NCBI GenBank assembly: GCA_902775355.1
Contig: CACYLY010000006.1
Coordinates: 1 to 63,183 of the forward strand
Origin: Oscillospiraceae bacterium
GTDB lineage: Bacteria; Bacillota; Clostridia; Oscillospirales; Oscillospiraceae
Direction of reading: 5' to 3'
Length of the DNA stretch: 63,183 nt
The notes under the pieces: generated by a model
Seen by the model: only the letters and a program-made list of their open reading frames with translations
Database searches by the model: none
What the model was told of the DNA's origin: nothing
Shown here: positions 41,825 through 51,579 of the stretch, in pieces
Layout of the letters: each line of letters starts with the position of its first letter
How positions within the stretch are numbered: the stretch's first letter is position 1
Translations under genes and position numbers: made by a program

Positions 41825-43002
41825 GATGCATTCCCCAGTAATGCCTGGTCGAATTCGAACAGGGCCTCGTTGATGGTAAACACGTCGTAGATACGCCGCT
41901 CGATGAAGTACCGCACGATCAGATCGAAGCGGCTGCTGCGGGACAGGGCGAAGCCCGCCTTTTCCAGCAGCTCCTCGGTCTCCTCCAGATCCAGCTCCAG
42001 GGCCACGGCGAAGGCCAGGGCGGTGGGCTTGGAGGGCTTGTAATGCACGTCCTTGCGGATCTTGGAGAAGAGCTTGCGGTCGATGTTGGCCCGCTTGTAG
42101 CAGGCGGCGTCCGTCATGCCCCGCGCGTCGATCAGCCGCAGCAGCATCTGCTGGAAGCTCTCGTCCAGCCGGCCGAAGCGGCTGTCAAAGGGGGACGCGT
42201 CCGCCTCCTCCGCGGCAAAGGCAAATATGGGCAGCTCCGACGCGGCAAGATCCAGGTCGGGCTGGTCAGCCGGGCAGGGCGCCGCGGGCGCTTTCTCCGC
42301 CGGGCAGGGCGCCGCGGGGGCGTTTTCCGCCGCCGCCCTCCGTCTTTTCCACAGGGAAGGCTTCGGGGCGGGGGGCGGAGCGCCGAAGGCTGACGAAGAG
42401 GCGCAGACGTTTTCCTCCGCCATTCCTTGGTACGCTTCGAAGCTCTCCCGGCGATTGCGCCGATAGGGGTGCTCCCGCACATAGGCGCTGTCGATGTATT
42501 CCCGGATCTCGGCGAACACGCCCCGGGACGCGGCCAGGCTCTCCTCCCCGTAGACCACCAGATAGACCTGCATCTCGTGGGTCCAGAGGAAGTCCTGGAT
42601 GGCTTCCCGGGCGACCGCCGCGGCCCGGTCCTTGGGATAACCGTAAGCCCCCGAAGAGATCAGGGGGAAGGCGACGGTCTCGCAGTCCAGGCTCGCAGCC
42701 AGCTCCAGGGCGTTCCGGTAGCAGGAACGCAGCAGCTCCCGCTCTCCCGCCGTTCCCCCCTGCCAGACCGGGCCCACGGTGTGGATCACCCAGCGGCAGG
42801 GCAGCCGGAAGCCCGGCGTCAGCCGCACCTGGCCCGTGGGGCAGCCGCCCAGGCTTTTACAGGCCTCCAGCAGCTCCGGGCCCGCGGCGGCGTGGATGGC
42901 CCCGTCCACCCCGCCGCCGCCCAGCAGGCTGGGCTTGGCGGCGTTGACGATGGCGTCCACCCGCATTTTCGTGATGTCGTTGCGAACGATCAACAGGGGC
43001 AT
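41821..43002 (-). CDS. macro-domain protein with C-terminal HTH-like module
   Basis: A 393-residue protein. Residues 1-165 are a macro domain (ADP-ribose-binding/deacylase type): GDIT-like NDITKMRVDAIVNAAK, GGGGVDGAIHAAAG, WVIHTVGPVW and FPLISSGAYGYP. A low-complexity linker (about 200-265) contains APAAPCPAEK repeats. Residues ~280-393 are the helical module shared with the small HTH-like protein at 26866 (ACYKRANIDRKLFSKI, LALELDLEETEELL, YDVFTINEALFEF). Such macro-HTH fusions are found in Firmicutes. It could sense or remove ADP-ribose or O-acetyl-ADP-ribose. It starts 10 nt after the subtilase gene. Confidence 0.85.
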   Translation of the reverse strand: MPLLIVRNDITKMRVDAIVNAAKPSLLGGGGVDGAIHAAAGPELLEACKSLGGCPTGQVRLTPGFRLPCRWVIHTVGPVWQGGTAGERELLRSCYRNALELAASLDCETVAFPLISSGAYGYPKDRAAAVAREAIQDFLWTHEMQVYLVVYGEESLAASRGVFAEIREYIDSAYVREHPYRRNRRESFEAYQGMAEENVCASSSAFGAPPPAPKPSLWKRRRAAAENAPAAPCPAEKAPAAPCPADQPDLDLAASELPIFAFAAEEADASPFDSRFGRLDESFQQMLLRLIDARGMTDAACYKRANIDRKLFSKIRKDVHYKPSKPTALAFAVALELDLEETEELLEKAGFALSRSSRFDLIVRYFIERRIYDVFTINEALFEFDQALLGNAS

Positions 43003-43012
43003 GGCGCCCTCC

Positions 43013-45421
43013 TTATCTTCCCCAGAGGGTATCCCGGGCGGAACCGATGCGGACGCCCTCGTCCGTCAGCGCGGAGTCCGAGATCAGGACGATCCGCTCC
43101 ATCTCCGGCTTCCGCCGGTCCTCCCGCACACAGTTGAGACTCTTTCCGTTGAAGCGCAGCCAGAAGTCCTCCCCCGTCTCGCCGTAGCCCGCGGAATCCT
43201 TTTCCGCCCCGGCGTAGACGTATTTGCCCTGGCAGATCTCCAGGCTCAGGTCCATGTTGGACCAGGAGGCGAAGCGGCAGGTCTCCCAGGCGTTGCCCAG
43301 GGAGACCAGGCTCCCGTTCCGGAAGCCGTAGAGGGCGAAGCTGGCGCTGCTCTCGTTTTCATCCAGGGCGTAGAGCAGCAGCTCCGGCACCCCGTTTTCG
43401 TCCATGTCCAGCAGGGCGTAGCGCTGGGCCTTCAGCAGGATCCCCGGCGCCCTTCCCTGCAGCAGCACACCCTCGCGCAGCAGCTTGGCATAGGCGTCCA
43501 GCGCCTGCTCCTCCTCGGAGAGGCCGGGCGCCTCCTTCACGGTTTGGACCGCTCTGTCCAGCGCGGCGGCCATATCCAGCATCGGAGGCCCGCCGGGGAC
43601 CCGGTCCGCCCCGGTCTCCAGCATCAGATCCCGCAGCTCTCGGCCGCTGAGCCCGGGGTTCAGGCTCCAGGCCTTGGCGCACGCGGCGGTCACATAGGCC
43701 GCCGCCAGGGAGCTGCCGCTCCGGCGGCCGTAGTCTCCCCCGGGCAGGGCGGTATAGATCTCCGTCCCCGGGGCCAGCAGGTCCACCCGCTCGCCCAGGC
43801 CGCTGAAGGCCGCCTGGGACAGGGCGTCTCCCTCGTCCAGCTCTGCGGCGCCCACCACCAGGATGCGCTGCCGCACCGGCTCCCGGTCCACGCCGGCGAA
43901 GACGCTGCTGTACCGGGCGTCCGTGCCCTGGCCCGAAAGGCCGTTGCCCGCCGGCAGGACCAGCAGGAACTCATAGCCCTTGCCGAGCAGGCGCTCCAGG
44001 GCCAGTCCCGCCGCCCGGGCGGGCTCGGTCCAGTAAAACTGCCGGGCCCGGGAGTCCTCCTGCAGGATGCTCTCCTGCAGGTCCTCCTGCCAGCCCAGGC
44101 TGTACTGGGTGACGGACACGCCCTGCAGGGCCAGCTCCGCCAGCGCGCTGAGCGCGTCCATCTGCCCGCAGAGGGGGGCGCTGCCGCAGGCGTAGAGCCG
44201 GCAGTCCCGCAGAACGCCGGCCAGGCCCAGATCATTGTCGTGTACGGCGCCGATCACCCCGGCCACCGCGGTGCCGTGCTCCCGAAAGGCCTCTCCGGTC
44301 TCCTCCCCGGGGCGGCTGTAGCTCTCGTTGGTCCGCAGAAGCGTGTAGCGCAGGTCCTCGTGGCCGGGGTCGAAGGCGCTGTCGATCAGGCCCACCCGGA
44401 CCCCGGCGGCGGGATAGCGCTCCCAGCAAGCCGGGGCGCGGATGGCCAGCAGGCCCCAGTTTCCGGCCTCCGGGCTCATGGTCTCCCAGTCGGCGCTGCC
44501 GTCCCAGGGATCGGCGGGCAGGGCGCAGCCGGCGGGCTCCCACAGCACGTTCAGCACCGCGCAGTCCACCTGCTCCTCCGCCTCCAGCTCCTCGGCGATC
44601 CGGATCAGGCCGTAAAAGCTGTGATCCTCGCCCAGCCGGATCTGATAGCTGTCGGTGAGCTCCACATAGCCCACCACCCGGATGTTCCGCTCCCCGAAGA
44701 AGCGCTCCATGTCCGTATAGGACAGGCCCTCGGCGGAGACGGCGATGAGCTCGTCCGCCACATAGCAGATCTCCCCCTCGCTGCGGATCCGGTCCGCAGA
44801 GGGCGGGGTCACATAGTTGATGATTCCCGGCCGCGCCGGCTGGACGGCGGGGGCGTCCTCGTCGGCGGCCGCTCTGGCCTCTCTCTGCTGTCGGTGCATA
44901 TCGTGCAGAAACAGCGCCGCGACCAGCAGGATCAGCAGGCCCAGCGCCGTAAAGATCCCCCCGATCCAGCGCAGGATCTTCCTGCCTCTCTCCGGGTCCC
45001 TCCGCCGCTCGGGCTTTTCTTCTCTCTCTTCGGATCCCTCTTCGGTCCAGGTCTCTCCGCCGTCCCAGGCGGGCTGCTCCTCAGCCGAAGCCTCCCCGCC
45101 GTCCCCAGCGGGCTGCTCCTCAGACGAAGCCTCCCCGCCGTCTCCGGCGGGCTGCTCCTCAGACGGAGCCTCTTCGCCGTCTTCGACCGGAGCCCCGTCG
45201 TTCTCCGCTTCTTCGAAAACCGGCCGCCGCTCTTCCGCGTCGGCGCTGGGTGGCATCTCCTCCCGGGCGGGAAAGGCCTCCCCGGTTTCGGTCCGCCCCG
45301 CTTCGCTCTCCGCCCTCAGGTCCTCAAGCTCCTCCGGCTTCGGCCGCAAAGCCGCGCCGCAGGAGGGACAGAATGCCCCGTAATCCGGAGCCGTTTCGCC
45401 GCACTGGGGACAAACCGTCAT
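43013..45421 (-). CDS. zinc-ribbon membrane subtilase (S8) 1
   Basis: An 802-residue protein. A zinc ribbon (CPQCGE...CPSCGA) opens it, then an acidic linker with three EEQPAGDGGEAS-type repeats, and a membrane helix (about 155-177). A propeptide-like domain (VGYVELTDSYQIRL region) is followed by an S8 protease domain. The triad is Asp in GLIDSAFD, His in EHGTAVAGVIGA and Ser in SGSSLAAAYV; the Ser motif departs from canonical GTSMA. The C-terminal ~170 residues contain an EF-like MDENGVPELLLYALDEN segment. The N terminus should be cytoplasmic and the protease outside. It pairs with the paralogue at 45469. Confidence 0.87.
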   Translation of the reverse strand: MTVCPQCGETAPDYGAFCPSCGAALRPKPEELEDLRAESEAGRTETGEAFPAREEMPPSADAEERRPVFEEAENDGAPVEDGEEAPSEEQPAGDGGEASSEEQPAGDGGEASAEEQPAWDGGETWTEEGSEEREEKPERRRDPERGRKILRWIGGIFTALGLLILLVAALFLHDMHRQQREARAAADEDAPAVQPARPGIINYVTPPSADRIRSEGEICYVADELIAVSAEGLSYTDMERFFGERNIRVVGYVELTDSYQIRLGEDHSFYGLIRIAEELEAEEQVDCAVLNVLWEPAGCALPADPWDGSADWETMSPEAGNWGLLAIRAPACWERYPAAGVRVGLIDSAFDPGHEDLRYTLLRTNESYSRPGEETGEAFREHGTAVAGVIGAVHDNDLGLAGVLRDCRLYACGSAPLCGQMDALSALAELALQGVSVTQYSLGWQEDLQESILQEDSRARQFYWTEPARAAGLALERLLGKGYEFLLVLPAGNGLSGQGTDARYSSVFAGVDREPVRQRILVVGAAELDEGDALSQAAFSGLGERVDLLAPGTEIYTALPGGDYGRRSGSSLAAAYVTAACAKAWSLNPGLSGRELRDLMLETGADRVPGGPPMLDMAAALDRAVQTVKEAPGLSEEEQALDAYAKLLREGVLLQGRAPGILLKAQRYALLDMDENGVPELLLYALDENESSASFALYGFRNGSLVSLGNAWETCRFASWSNMDLSLEICQGKYVYAGAEKDSAGYGETGEDFWLRFNGKSLNCVREDRRKPEMERIVLISDSALTDEGVRIGSARDTLWGR

Positions 45422-45468
45422 CTCTCGATTCTCCTTTCTGGCAGATTTCAGCGGGATCTCGGGCGGAT

Positions 45469-47361
45469 TCAGGGCTTTTCCGCCTCAGCCGCCGCCATGG
45501 CGGCGTACATGTTCACCATTTTGGCGTCGCCCCCGGGGACCGGGATATCCGCCGTGCGCACCACGATGCTCTTCACCTGGGCGCCGCTGAGCTCCGGCGC
45601 AATGGCCCAGACGCTGGCGCAGACCCCCGTCACATGGGGCGCGGCCATGGAGGTGCCGCTCATGTAGGCTCCCCCGCCGGGGACCGTGCTGAAAATATCC
45701 ACGCCGGGGGCCAGCACGTCCACCCGGGGGCCCTTGGCGCTCCAGTAGGCCTGGTAATAGGCGCCGCCGCGGTCGATCCCCGCCGCGCCCACCACCAGGA
45801 TCCGTCCCCGGATCTCCGGGTCGGTGATGTAAGCGTACTCGCTGGCCCACTCCGCGCCCACCGGGTCGTTGCCCGCGGAACACACCAGCACGAAATCGTA
45901 GCCCTTGCGCAGCAGGTGCCGCAGGGCCTCCTGGGAAAACTCCGAGGCGTAGCGGTAATAGATCTCCCGCTCCATGCCGTTGCTCTCGATGGCCTCGTCC
46001 CGGATATCGGGCACCAGGCCCATGCTGTAATTGACTACCCGCACGTCCTGGGCGGCCAGCTCCGCGATGGCGCTGACCTCCTCGATGGTGCCCTCGTAGC
46101 GGTAGGCCGAATAGCCGTAGAGCACGCAGTTCTCCGCCACGCCGGCCACGCCGAGGCCGTTGTTGTGCAGGGCGCCGATGGTGCCGGACACGTGGGTGCC
46201 GTGGGCTCTCTCGTCCGGGTCCGTCACATACTTGAAGACCTCGTTGTCCTTGGTCATGCTGTAATTCAGGTCCCGGTTGTCCACGTCGAACATGCTGTCC
46301 AGCACCCCGGCCCGGACCTCCGCCGGCTCCCAGCGCTCCCAGCTCTGGGGGGCGCGGATGGCCACGACGCCCCAGTTGCCCGCGGCGTAGGCGGGGCGGG
46401 ACCAGTCGCTGTTCCCGTCCCAGGGATCGGAGGGCACCAGAAAGGCGGTGTTTTCCCGCACGGCGTTGACCGTGGCGGAGTCCACGTGGGGGTCCTTTTC
46501 CAGCTCTCTGGCCATGCTGTGCAGCTCCGCCAGGGTGTATTCCTTGTCCAGCTGCACCTGATAGGTGTCGATCAGCTCCACATAGCCCACGATCTCCATA
46601 TCGTGCTGGGAGAAGAAGTCCTCCATCTCCTCCTGGGAGGCGTTCAGGGACGAGACGATGACCATCTGGTTGCCCACATAGCTGACGCCGTCCTCCTCCA
46701 GCACATCCTCTTCTTCCACGGGCTTATAGTAGTTGGCGAAGCCTCCGATGCCCCGGCCGTAGAGCTCCGCGCCGCCGAAGAGGGTGTTCCAGAACACCAG
46801 CAGCACCGCCGCCGCCAGGGAGACCACGGTGATGGCCATGGCGACGATCAGGCCCTTGTCCGGCCGGCACTTCTCCTCTTCCCCGGCGGGCTCCGGGGGA
46901 GGCGCGGGAGGCCTGATGCCGTAGCGGATGCCGCCCATACTTCCGGCCAGCCCGGCCTCCTTCGGGGCGGAGGCGGGCTTCTTTTCGCTCTTCGCCGGCG
47001 GCGCCGGCTTGACCGCCTCGGGGGGAGACGCCGTCTCGTAGACCACGCCGCCCATGCTGCCCAGCAGCCCCGCCTCGGTATTGGTCTCCGTGGGGGCGGA
47101 GGGGGCGCTGCCGCCGGCTCCGGAGGGTTTTTCCGCCGACGCTTCGTAGGTCACGCCGCCCATGCTGCCCAGCAGCCCCGTTCCGGTACGGGAGGCCGCG
47201 CCGTCCCCGGCGTCGCCGGGCGCGGCGGAGCCGTATTTTCTGCCGCCCATGCTGCCCAGCAGGGCGGTCGCCGTATTCTCATTTTCCAGGGCGGCGCCGC
47301 AGGAACTGCAGCGCAGGCCCGTGTCGGGGTTTTCCGCCCCGCAGGATCTGCAGATTTTCAT
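45469..47361 (-). CDS. zinc-ribbon membrane subtilase (S8) 2 with LLGSMGG repeats
   Basis: A 630-residue protein. A zinc ribbon (CRSCGAENPDTGLRCSSCG) is followed by four copies of a short motif LLGSMGG-x-x-Y (about residues 33, 63, 97 and 140) in a disordered Ala/Pro linker. A membrane helix (about 177-198) and a propeptide-like domain (VGYVELIDTYQVQL) follow. The S8 protease has a canonical triad: Asp in GVLDSMFD, His in AHGTHVSGTIGA and Ser in SGTSMAAPHVTG. The protease ends close to the C terminus. The cytoplasmic motifs lie in a locus with two kinases and a phosphatase, so they may be phosphorylation or docking sites; this is inference. The ATG at 47361 follows AAGAGAGAAGAG. Confidence 0.87.
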   Translation of the reverse strand: MKICRSCGAENPDTGLRCSSCGAALENENTATALLGSMGGRKYGSAAPGDAGDGAASRTGTGLLGSMGGVTYEASAEKPSGAGGSAPSAPTETNTEAGLLGSMGGVVYETASPPEAVKPAPPAKSEKKPASAPKEAGLAGSMGGIRYGIRPPAPPPEPAGEEEKCRPDKGLIVAMAITVVSLAAAVLLVFWNTLFGGAELYGRGIGGFANYYKPVEEEDVLEEDGVSYVGNQMVIVSSLNASQEEMEDFFSQHDMEIVGYVELIDTYQVQLDKEYTLAELHSMARELEKDPHVDSATVNAVRENTAFLVPSDPWDGNSDWSRPAYAAGNWGVVAIRAPQSWERWEPAEVRAGVLDSMFDVDNRDLNYSMTKDNEVFKYVTDPDERAHGTHVSGTIGALHNNGLGVAGVAENCVLYGYSAYRYEGTIEEVSAIAELAAQDVRVVNYSMGLVPDIRDEAIESNGMEREIYYRYASEFSQEALRHLLRKGYDFVLVCSAGNDPVGAEWASEYAYITDPEIRGRILVVGAAGIDRGGAYYQAYWSAKGPRVDVLAPGVDIFSTVPGGGAYMSGTSMAAPHVTGVCASVWAIAPELSGAQVKSIVVRTADIPVPGGDAKMVNMYAAMAAAEAEKP

Positions 47362-47519
47362 TCTCTTCTCTCTTTTTCCGCTGATACGATCCCACACGAA
47401 AAGGAACGCGCCCCTGCCCGCCCGGCGGGCAGGGGAAAGGATTCAGGGCATCGGGAAGCTGCCGTCGGCGTCCCGGGAAGCGCAGCTCCGGGACCCGCCG
47501 CGGCCAAAAGGTACAAAGC

Positions 47520-48563
47520 TCAGGTCTTTCCCCAGTCGTCGGGGAGCCGGAATCGCTCGTCCTCGCCGGAATAGGGATCCCGGCCGCCGAGTTTGGCGCC
47601 GCATTCCGGGCAGAAGGTGGCGCCGGCCGGCAGTTCTTCCCCGCATTCCGGGCAGAAGACGGCAGCCGGGGCCGGCCGTCTTTCGCCGCACTGGTCGCAG
47701 AAATGCTGCCTGTCGCGCAGTCTGGCGCCGCAGTTGGGGCAGGTCCAGCCGGACGCGGCGTTTTCAGAGGGCCGGTTCGGGCGATCCTCCTCCGGATCCG
47801 CGGAAGAACGGCGGGCGGGATAGGGGCTGGGCTGACGCTTTTTGCTCTTGGGCTGCTTTTTGCGGATGCAGCTGAACAGCATGGCCAGCAAAGCCAGGAA
47901 GGGGCAGAGATAGGCGCCGATGCCCATCTTCACCATTTCCACCTCGATCTGGATATTCAGCAGCGAGGTCAGCTCCCCGATGCCGAACTCGGCAAACAGG
48001 GCCTCGCTCTGCTCCGTCAGGAAGCCGTTCAGCTCCCTGCGAAGCAACTGCAGGCCCACCACCATCAGCGCGCCCAGCAGGAAGTAGGGCAGGATGCCCG
48101 CGGGATGATCCGTCAGCTGGCAGACCAGGGCCACCAGCCCCAGCAGGATCAGCAGACCGAAGGCGATCCAGACAGCCAGATTGGCCTTGGAGAGCAGCTG
48201 CCCCACATCGGGGCGCTGAAAGGCCGTACAGAGCTCTCCCAGATCCCGGCAGAGGAAGGCCAGGCCCGGCAGATTGAAATGCCCGTCCAGCGTGCGGTCC
48301 AGCAGGTCGTTCAGCACGGCGGCGTCCATCGGAACGCCGGAGCTGCTCAGGCCGACGGCAGCGGCGTCCTTAACGGCCGCGGCGTCCATGCCGGTGAAGT
48401 TCTGGATGATCTCTCCCGGGCTCATCCGGACCGGTTCGGGGCCCAGATTGGGAGAGGCCACATCCGCGGACAGCTTCAGCCAGCTGGGGTAGAAGGCGGC
48501 AAAGCTGCCCAGGAGCAGCAGACAGGCCAAGATTTTTACGAACAGGGGACTTTTGCGTTTCAT
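47520..48563 (-). CDS. membrane protein with C-terminal zinc ribbons
   Basis: A 347-residue protein. A membrane helix near residues 8-28, a ~100-residue extracytoplasmic domain, then three membrane helices (about 128-148, 155-180, 218-240), a basic linker and zinc ribbons in the cytoplasm (CPNCG...CDQCG, CPECG...CPECG). The N-terminal half is similar in plan to that of the next gene (51482), so the two are paralogous in their membrane part. The ribosome binding site is weak. Function unknown; it may be a scaffold or sensor in the kinase/protease locus. Confidence 0.78.
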   Translation of the reverse strand: MKRKSPLFVKILACLLLLGSFAAFYPSWLKLSADVASPNLGPEPVRMSPGEIIQNFTGMDAAAVKDAAAVGLSSSGVPMDAAVLNDLLDRTLDGHFNLPGLAFLCRDLGELCTAFQRPDVGQLLSKANLAVWIAFGLLILLGLVALVCQLTDHPAGILPYFLLGALMVVGLQLLRRELNGFLTEQSEALFAEFGIGELTSLLNIQIEVEMVKMGIGAYLCPFLALLAMLFSCIRKKQPKSKKRQPSPYPARRSSADPEEDRPNRPSENAASGWTCPNCGARLRDRQHFCDQCGERRPAPAAVFCPECGEELPAGATFCPECGAKLGGRDPYSGEDERFRLPDDWGKT

Positions 48564-48682
48564 CGGTTCACAATTCTCGCTTTCTCCGCCCGAGGATCTG
48601 CGGATCCCCGGGCAGGGGCTCGGCTCCATCCTCCCGCGGGGAGCGGGAGGATGGGCAGGATCTGTCCGGCAGAGGCCAGAGA

Positions 48683-51482
48683 TCAGAGATCGTCGTCTCC
48701 GGCGGAATGGAAACCGCCGAAGGAGGACGGGGAGTCGTCGGCGGAGGGCTCGTCGCGCTTCTCCGGGACGAAGGGCTCTTCCTCAGCGGGAAGGACCGCA
48801 GAAACGGCGGGGTCCTCCGGTTCGGGAGCGGCGTGCGCCGGCCGGTACGGTTCGGGAGCGGGTTCCGGCTTCTTCTCTTCATACCGGGAACCGCATCTGG
48901 GGCAGAAGAGCATGTCTCCGCCCAGCACATAACCGCACTTGGGGCAGCTTCTGACGGCGGGCTCCGGCTTGGGCGCGGGCTCCGGTGTGAGGACCGGCGC
49001 AGGCGCGGGCTTGGGTTCGGGTTCCGGCTTGGGTTCGGGCTCCGGCTTGGGTTCCGGTTTGGGCTCCGGCTTGGGTTCGGGTTCCGGTTTGGGCTCCGGC
49101 TTGGGCGCGGGCTTCGGCGTCGGGGCAGGAGTCGCAGCAGGGCGTATGGTGCCGCACTCCAGGCAGAACCTCTGACTCTCCTTCAGCTTTGCTCCGCATT
49201 TCGGGCAAGTCCAGCCGCCGGCAGCGGCGGGCGCAGCCACAGGCGCGGCCTTCGGCGCCGGGGCGGGGGCCGCAGTGGGCCGCTTCGTGCCGCACTCCAG
49301 GCAGAATTTCTGACTCTCCGTCAGCTTCGCCCCGCAGCTCGGGCAGGTCCAGCCGCCCACAGCGGCGGGTGCGGGAGCGGGCTCCGGCTTGGCCGCCGGT
49401 GCCGGCACGGGTGCGGGGGCGGGGGCCGCAGTGGGCCGCTTCGTGCCGCACTCCAGGCAGAACTTCTGGCTCTCCGTCAGCTTCGCCCCGCAGCTCGGGC
49501 AGGTCCAGCCGCCCACAGCGGCGGGCGCGGCCACAGGCGCGGGCTTCGGCGCCGGGGCAGGAGTCGCAGCAGGGCGTATGGTGCCGCACTCCAGGCAGAA
49601 CCTCTGACTCTCCTTCAGCTTTGCTCCGCATTTCGGGCAGGTCCAGCCGCCGGCAGCGGCGGGCGCGGGAGCGGGCGCGGCCTTCGGCGCCGGGGCAGGC
49701 GCCGCAGCGGGCCGCTTCGTGCCGCACTGCAGGCAGAACTTCTGACTCTCCGTCAGCTTCGCCCCGCAAGTCGGGCAGGTCCAGCCGCCGGCAGCCGCGG
49801 GCGCAGCCGCGGGCGCGGCCACAGGCGCGGCCTTCGGCGCCGGGGCAGGAGCCGCAGCGGGCCGCTTCGTGCCGCACTGCAGGCAGAACTTCTGACTCTC
49901 CGTCAGCTTCGCCCCGCATTTCGGGCAGGTCCAGCCGCCCACAGCGGCGGGCGCGGCCACAGGCGCGGCCTTCGGTGCCGGGGCAGAAGCCTCAGCGGGC
50001 CGCTTCGTGCCGCACTGCAGGCAGAACTTCTGACTCTCCGTCAGCTTCGCCCCGCAAGTCGGGCAGGTCCAGCCGCCGGCAGCCGCGGGCGTGCAGGCAG
50101 AACTTCTGACTCTCCGTCAGCTTCGCCCCGCAAGTCGGGCAGGTCCAGCCGCCGGCAGCCGCGGGCGCAGGGGCTGGCGCGGCCTTCGGCGCCGGGGCCG
50201 GGGCGGGAGCCGCAGCGGGCCGCTTGGTGCCGCACTGCAGGCAGAACTTCTGACTCTCCGTCAGCTTCGCCCCGCAAGTCGGGCAGGTCCAGCCGCCGGC
50301 AGCGGCAGGCGCCGCCGCAGGCGCGGCCTTCGGCGCCGGGGCAGGAGCCGCAGCGGGCCGCTTCGTGCCGCACTGCAGGCAGAACTTCTGACTCTCCGTC
50401 AGCTTCGCCCCGCAAGTCGGGCAGGTCCAGCCGCCGGCAGCCGCAGGCGCGGCCTTCGGCGCCGGGGCAGGAGCCGCAGCGGGCCGCTTCGTGCCGCACT
50501 GCAGGCAGAATTTCTGACTCTCCGTCAGCTTCGCCCCGCAGGTCGGGCAGGTCCAGCCGCCGGCAGCGGCGGGAGCCGCCTGGCTCCGGGCAGCGGGTCC
50601 CCGCTCGGGAAGGGGTTCTTCCGGCCGCCGGCCGCCGCAGTAGAGGCAGAACTTCTGGTCCGCCTTCAGCTGAGTGCCGCAGATGGGGCAGGTCCAGCCC
50701 GCCGCGGCGGCGCTCTTCTTCGCGGCAGCGCCGCCGACGGGAATGCACATGGCGACAAAGGCCAGCACCGCCAGGGCCGCGCAGAGGATGCCGCCCAGCC
50801 CGACGGTAAGGAGGAGCTTGTTGTTTTCGTCCATCTCGCTGCCCATCTGCTGGAACAGCTCCGGCAGTTTCTGGTTGCCCGTCAGTACCAGAACGATAAA
50901 CACCGCCAGCAGCAGCAGGCTGAAGATCAGATAGGGGATCATCCCGCCGCGGTGGCCGGTAATGGCGCAGATCACGGCAAGAAGTCCCGATGCCAGGGTC
51001 AGGATCACCAGGACCAGGAGAATATAATAGGCGATCGTGAGATACTGGTCCGCCTGCTGGATCATCTGCACCTCAGGCACATCGCCCAAGGCCTCCATCT
51101 GAGGCTCCAGGGCTTCCATCAGCTGGCCGGAGGTCGATTTGACGCCGCCCAGGATGGACAGCAGATCCGTCGGCGTCCAGGCGCCCTTGAGCAGCGTGCG
51201 CAGGTCGGCGAACAGGTCCTTCGCGTCAAAATTGGCGCCCATGCCCGCAAGGGCCTCTTTCAGCGACTGTTCCGCCTGCTGACAAAGCGCATCCTTCATC
51301 TCGTCCATGGAGGCGCTTCCTTCGGGCATCTGCTCCTCCAGAAGGCTGTCTATGGTACCGGTCCTGCCTTCCACCGTCAGGCTGTGACCCATCCAGGGCA
51401 GCAGGAACATGGCGGCGCTGGCCAGGATCAGCACGCAGGCGACGATCCGCATGGCAAGGCCGGGCTTTCTCTTGCTGGACAT
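48683..51482 (-). pseudogene. membrane protein with long zinc-ribbon array, frameshifted
   Basis: Reading from the ATG at 51482, ~250 residues form a membrane part (helix near 12-30, external domain, helices near 140-230). Then comes a tandem array of zinc ribbons of the type GGWTCPxCGAKLxESQKFCLxCGTKRP with Ala/Pro/Lys linkers. At about 50090 the fifth ribbon is cut (QKFCL-HARG) and the frame shifts, stopping at 49992. In the next frame the array continues without stops to 48683: ribbons 6 to 12, a PEPKPEPK-rich linker, a divergent ribbon [19 protein letters not shown] and an acidic tail. Slippage or assembly collapse between near-identical units explains this best. The intact protein would have about 930 residues and 13 ribbons. 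Confidence 0.75.
49130..50720 (-). repeat. tandem zinc-ribbon coding repeats
   Basis: Twelve units of roughly 110-150 bp, each coding a four-cysteine ribbon plus Ala/Pro linker, with very high DNA identity over about 80 bp. Two variants alternate irregularly: [16 protein letters not shown] and [15 protein letters not shown]. Similarity suggests recent expansion or gene conversion. Confidence 0.85.
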
Positions 51483-51579
51483 ACGATCACTCACTTTCCT
51501 TGTATTCTCGCGCTGTTTGCACGACTCAACCGCCGGAGGGCCCGGCGGCTCAGTCCTGCATCGGCGCTGTGTGTTCCGT

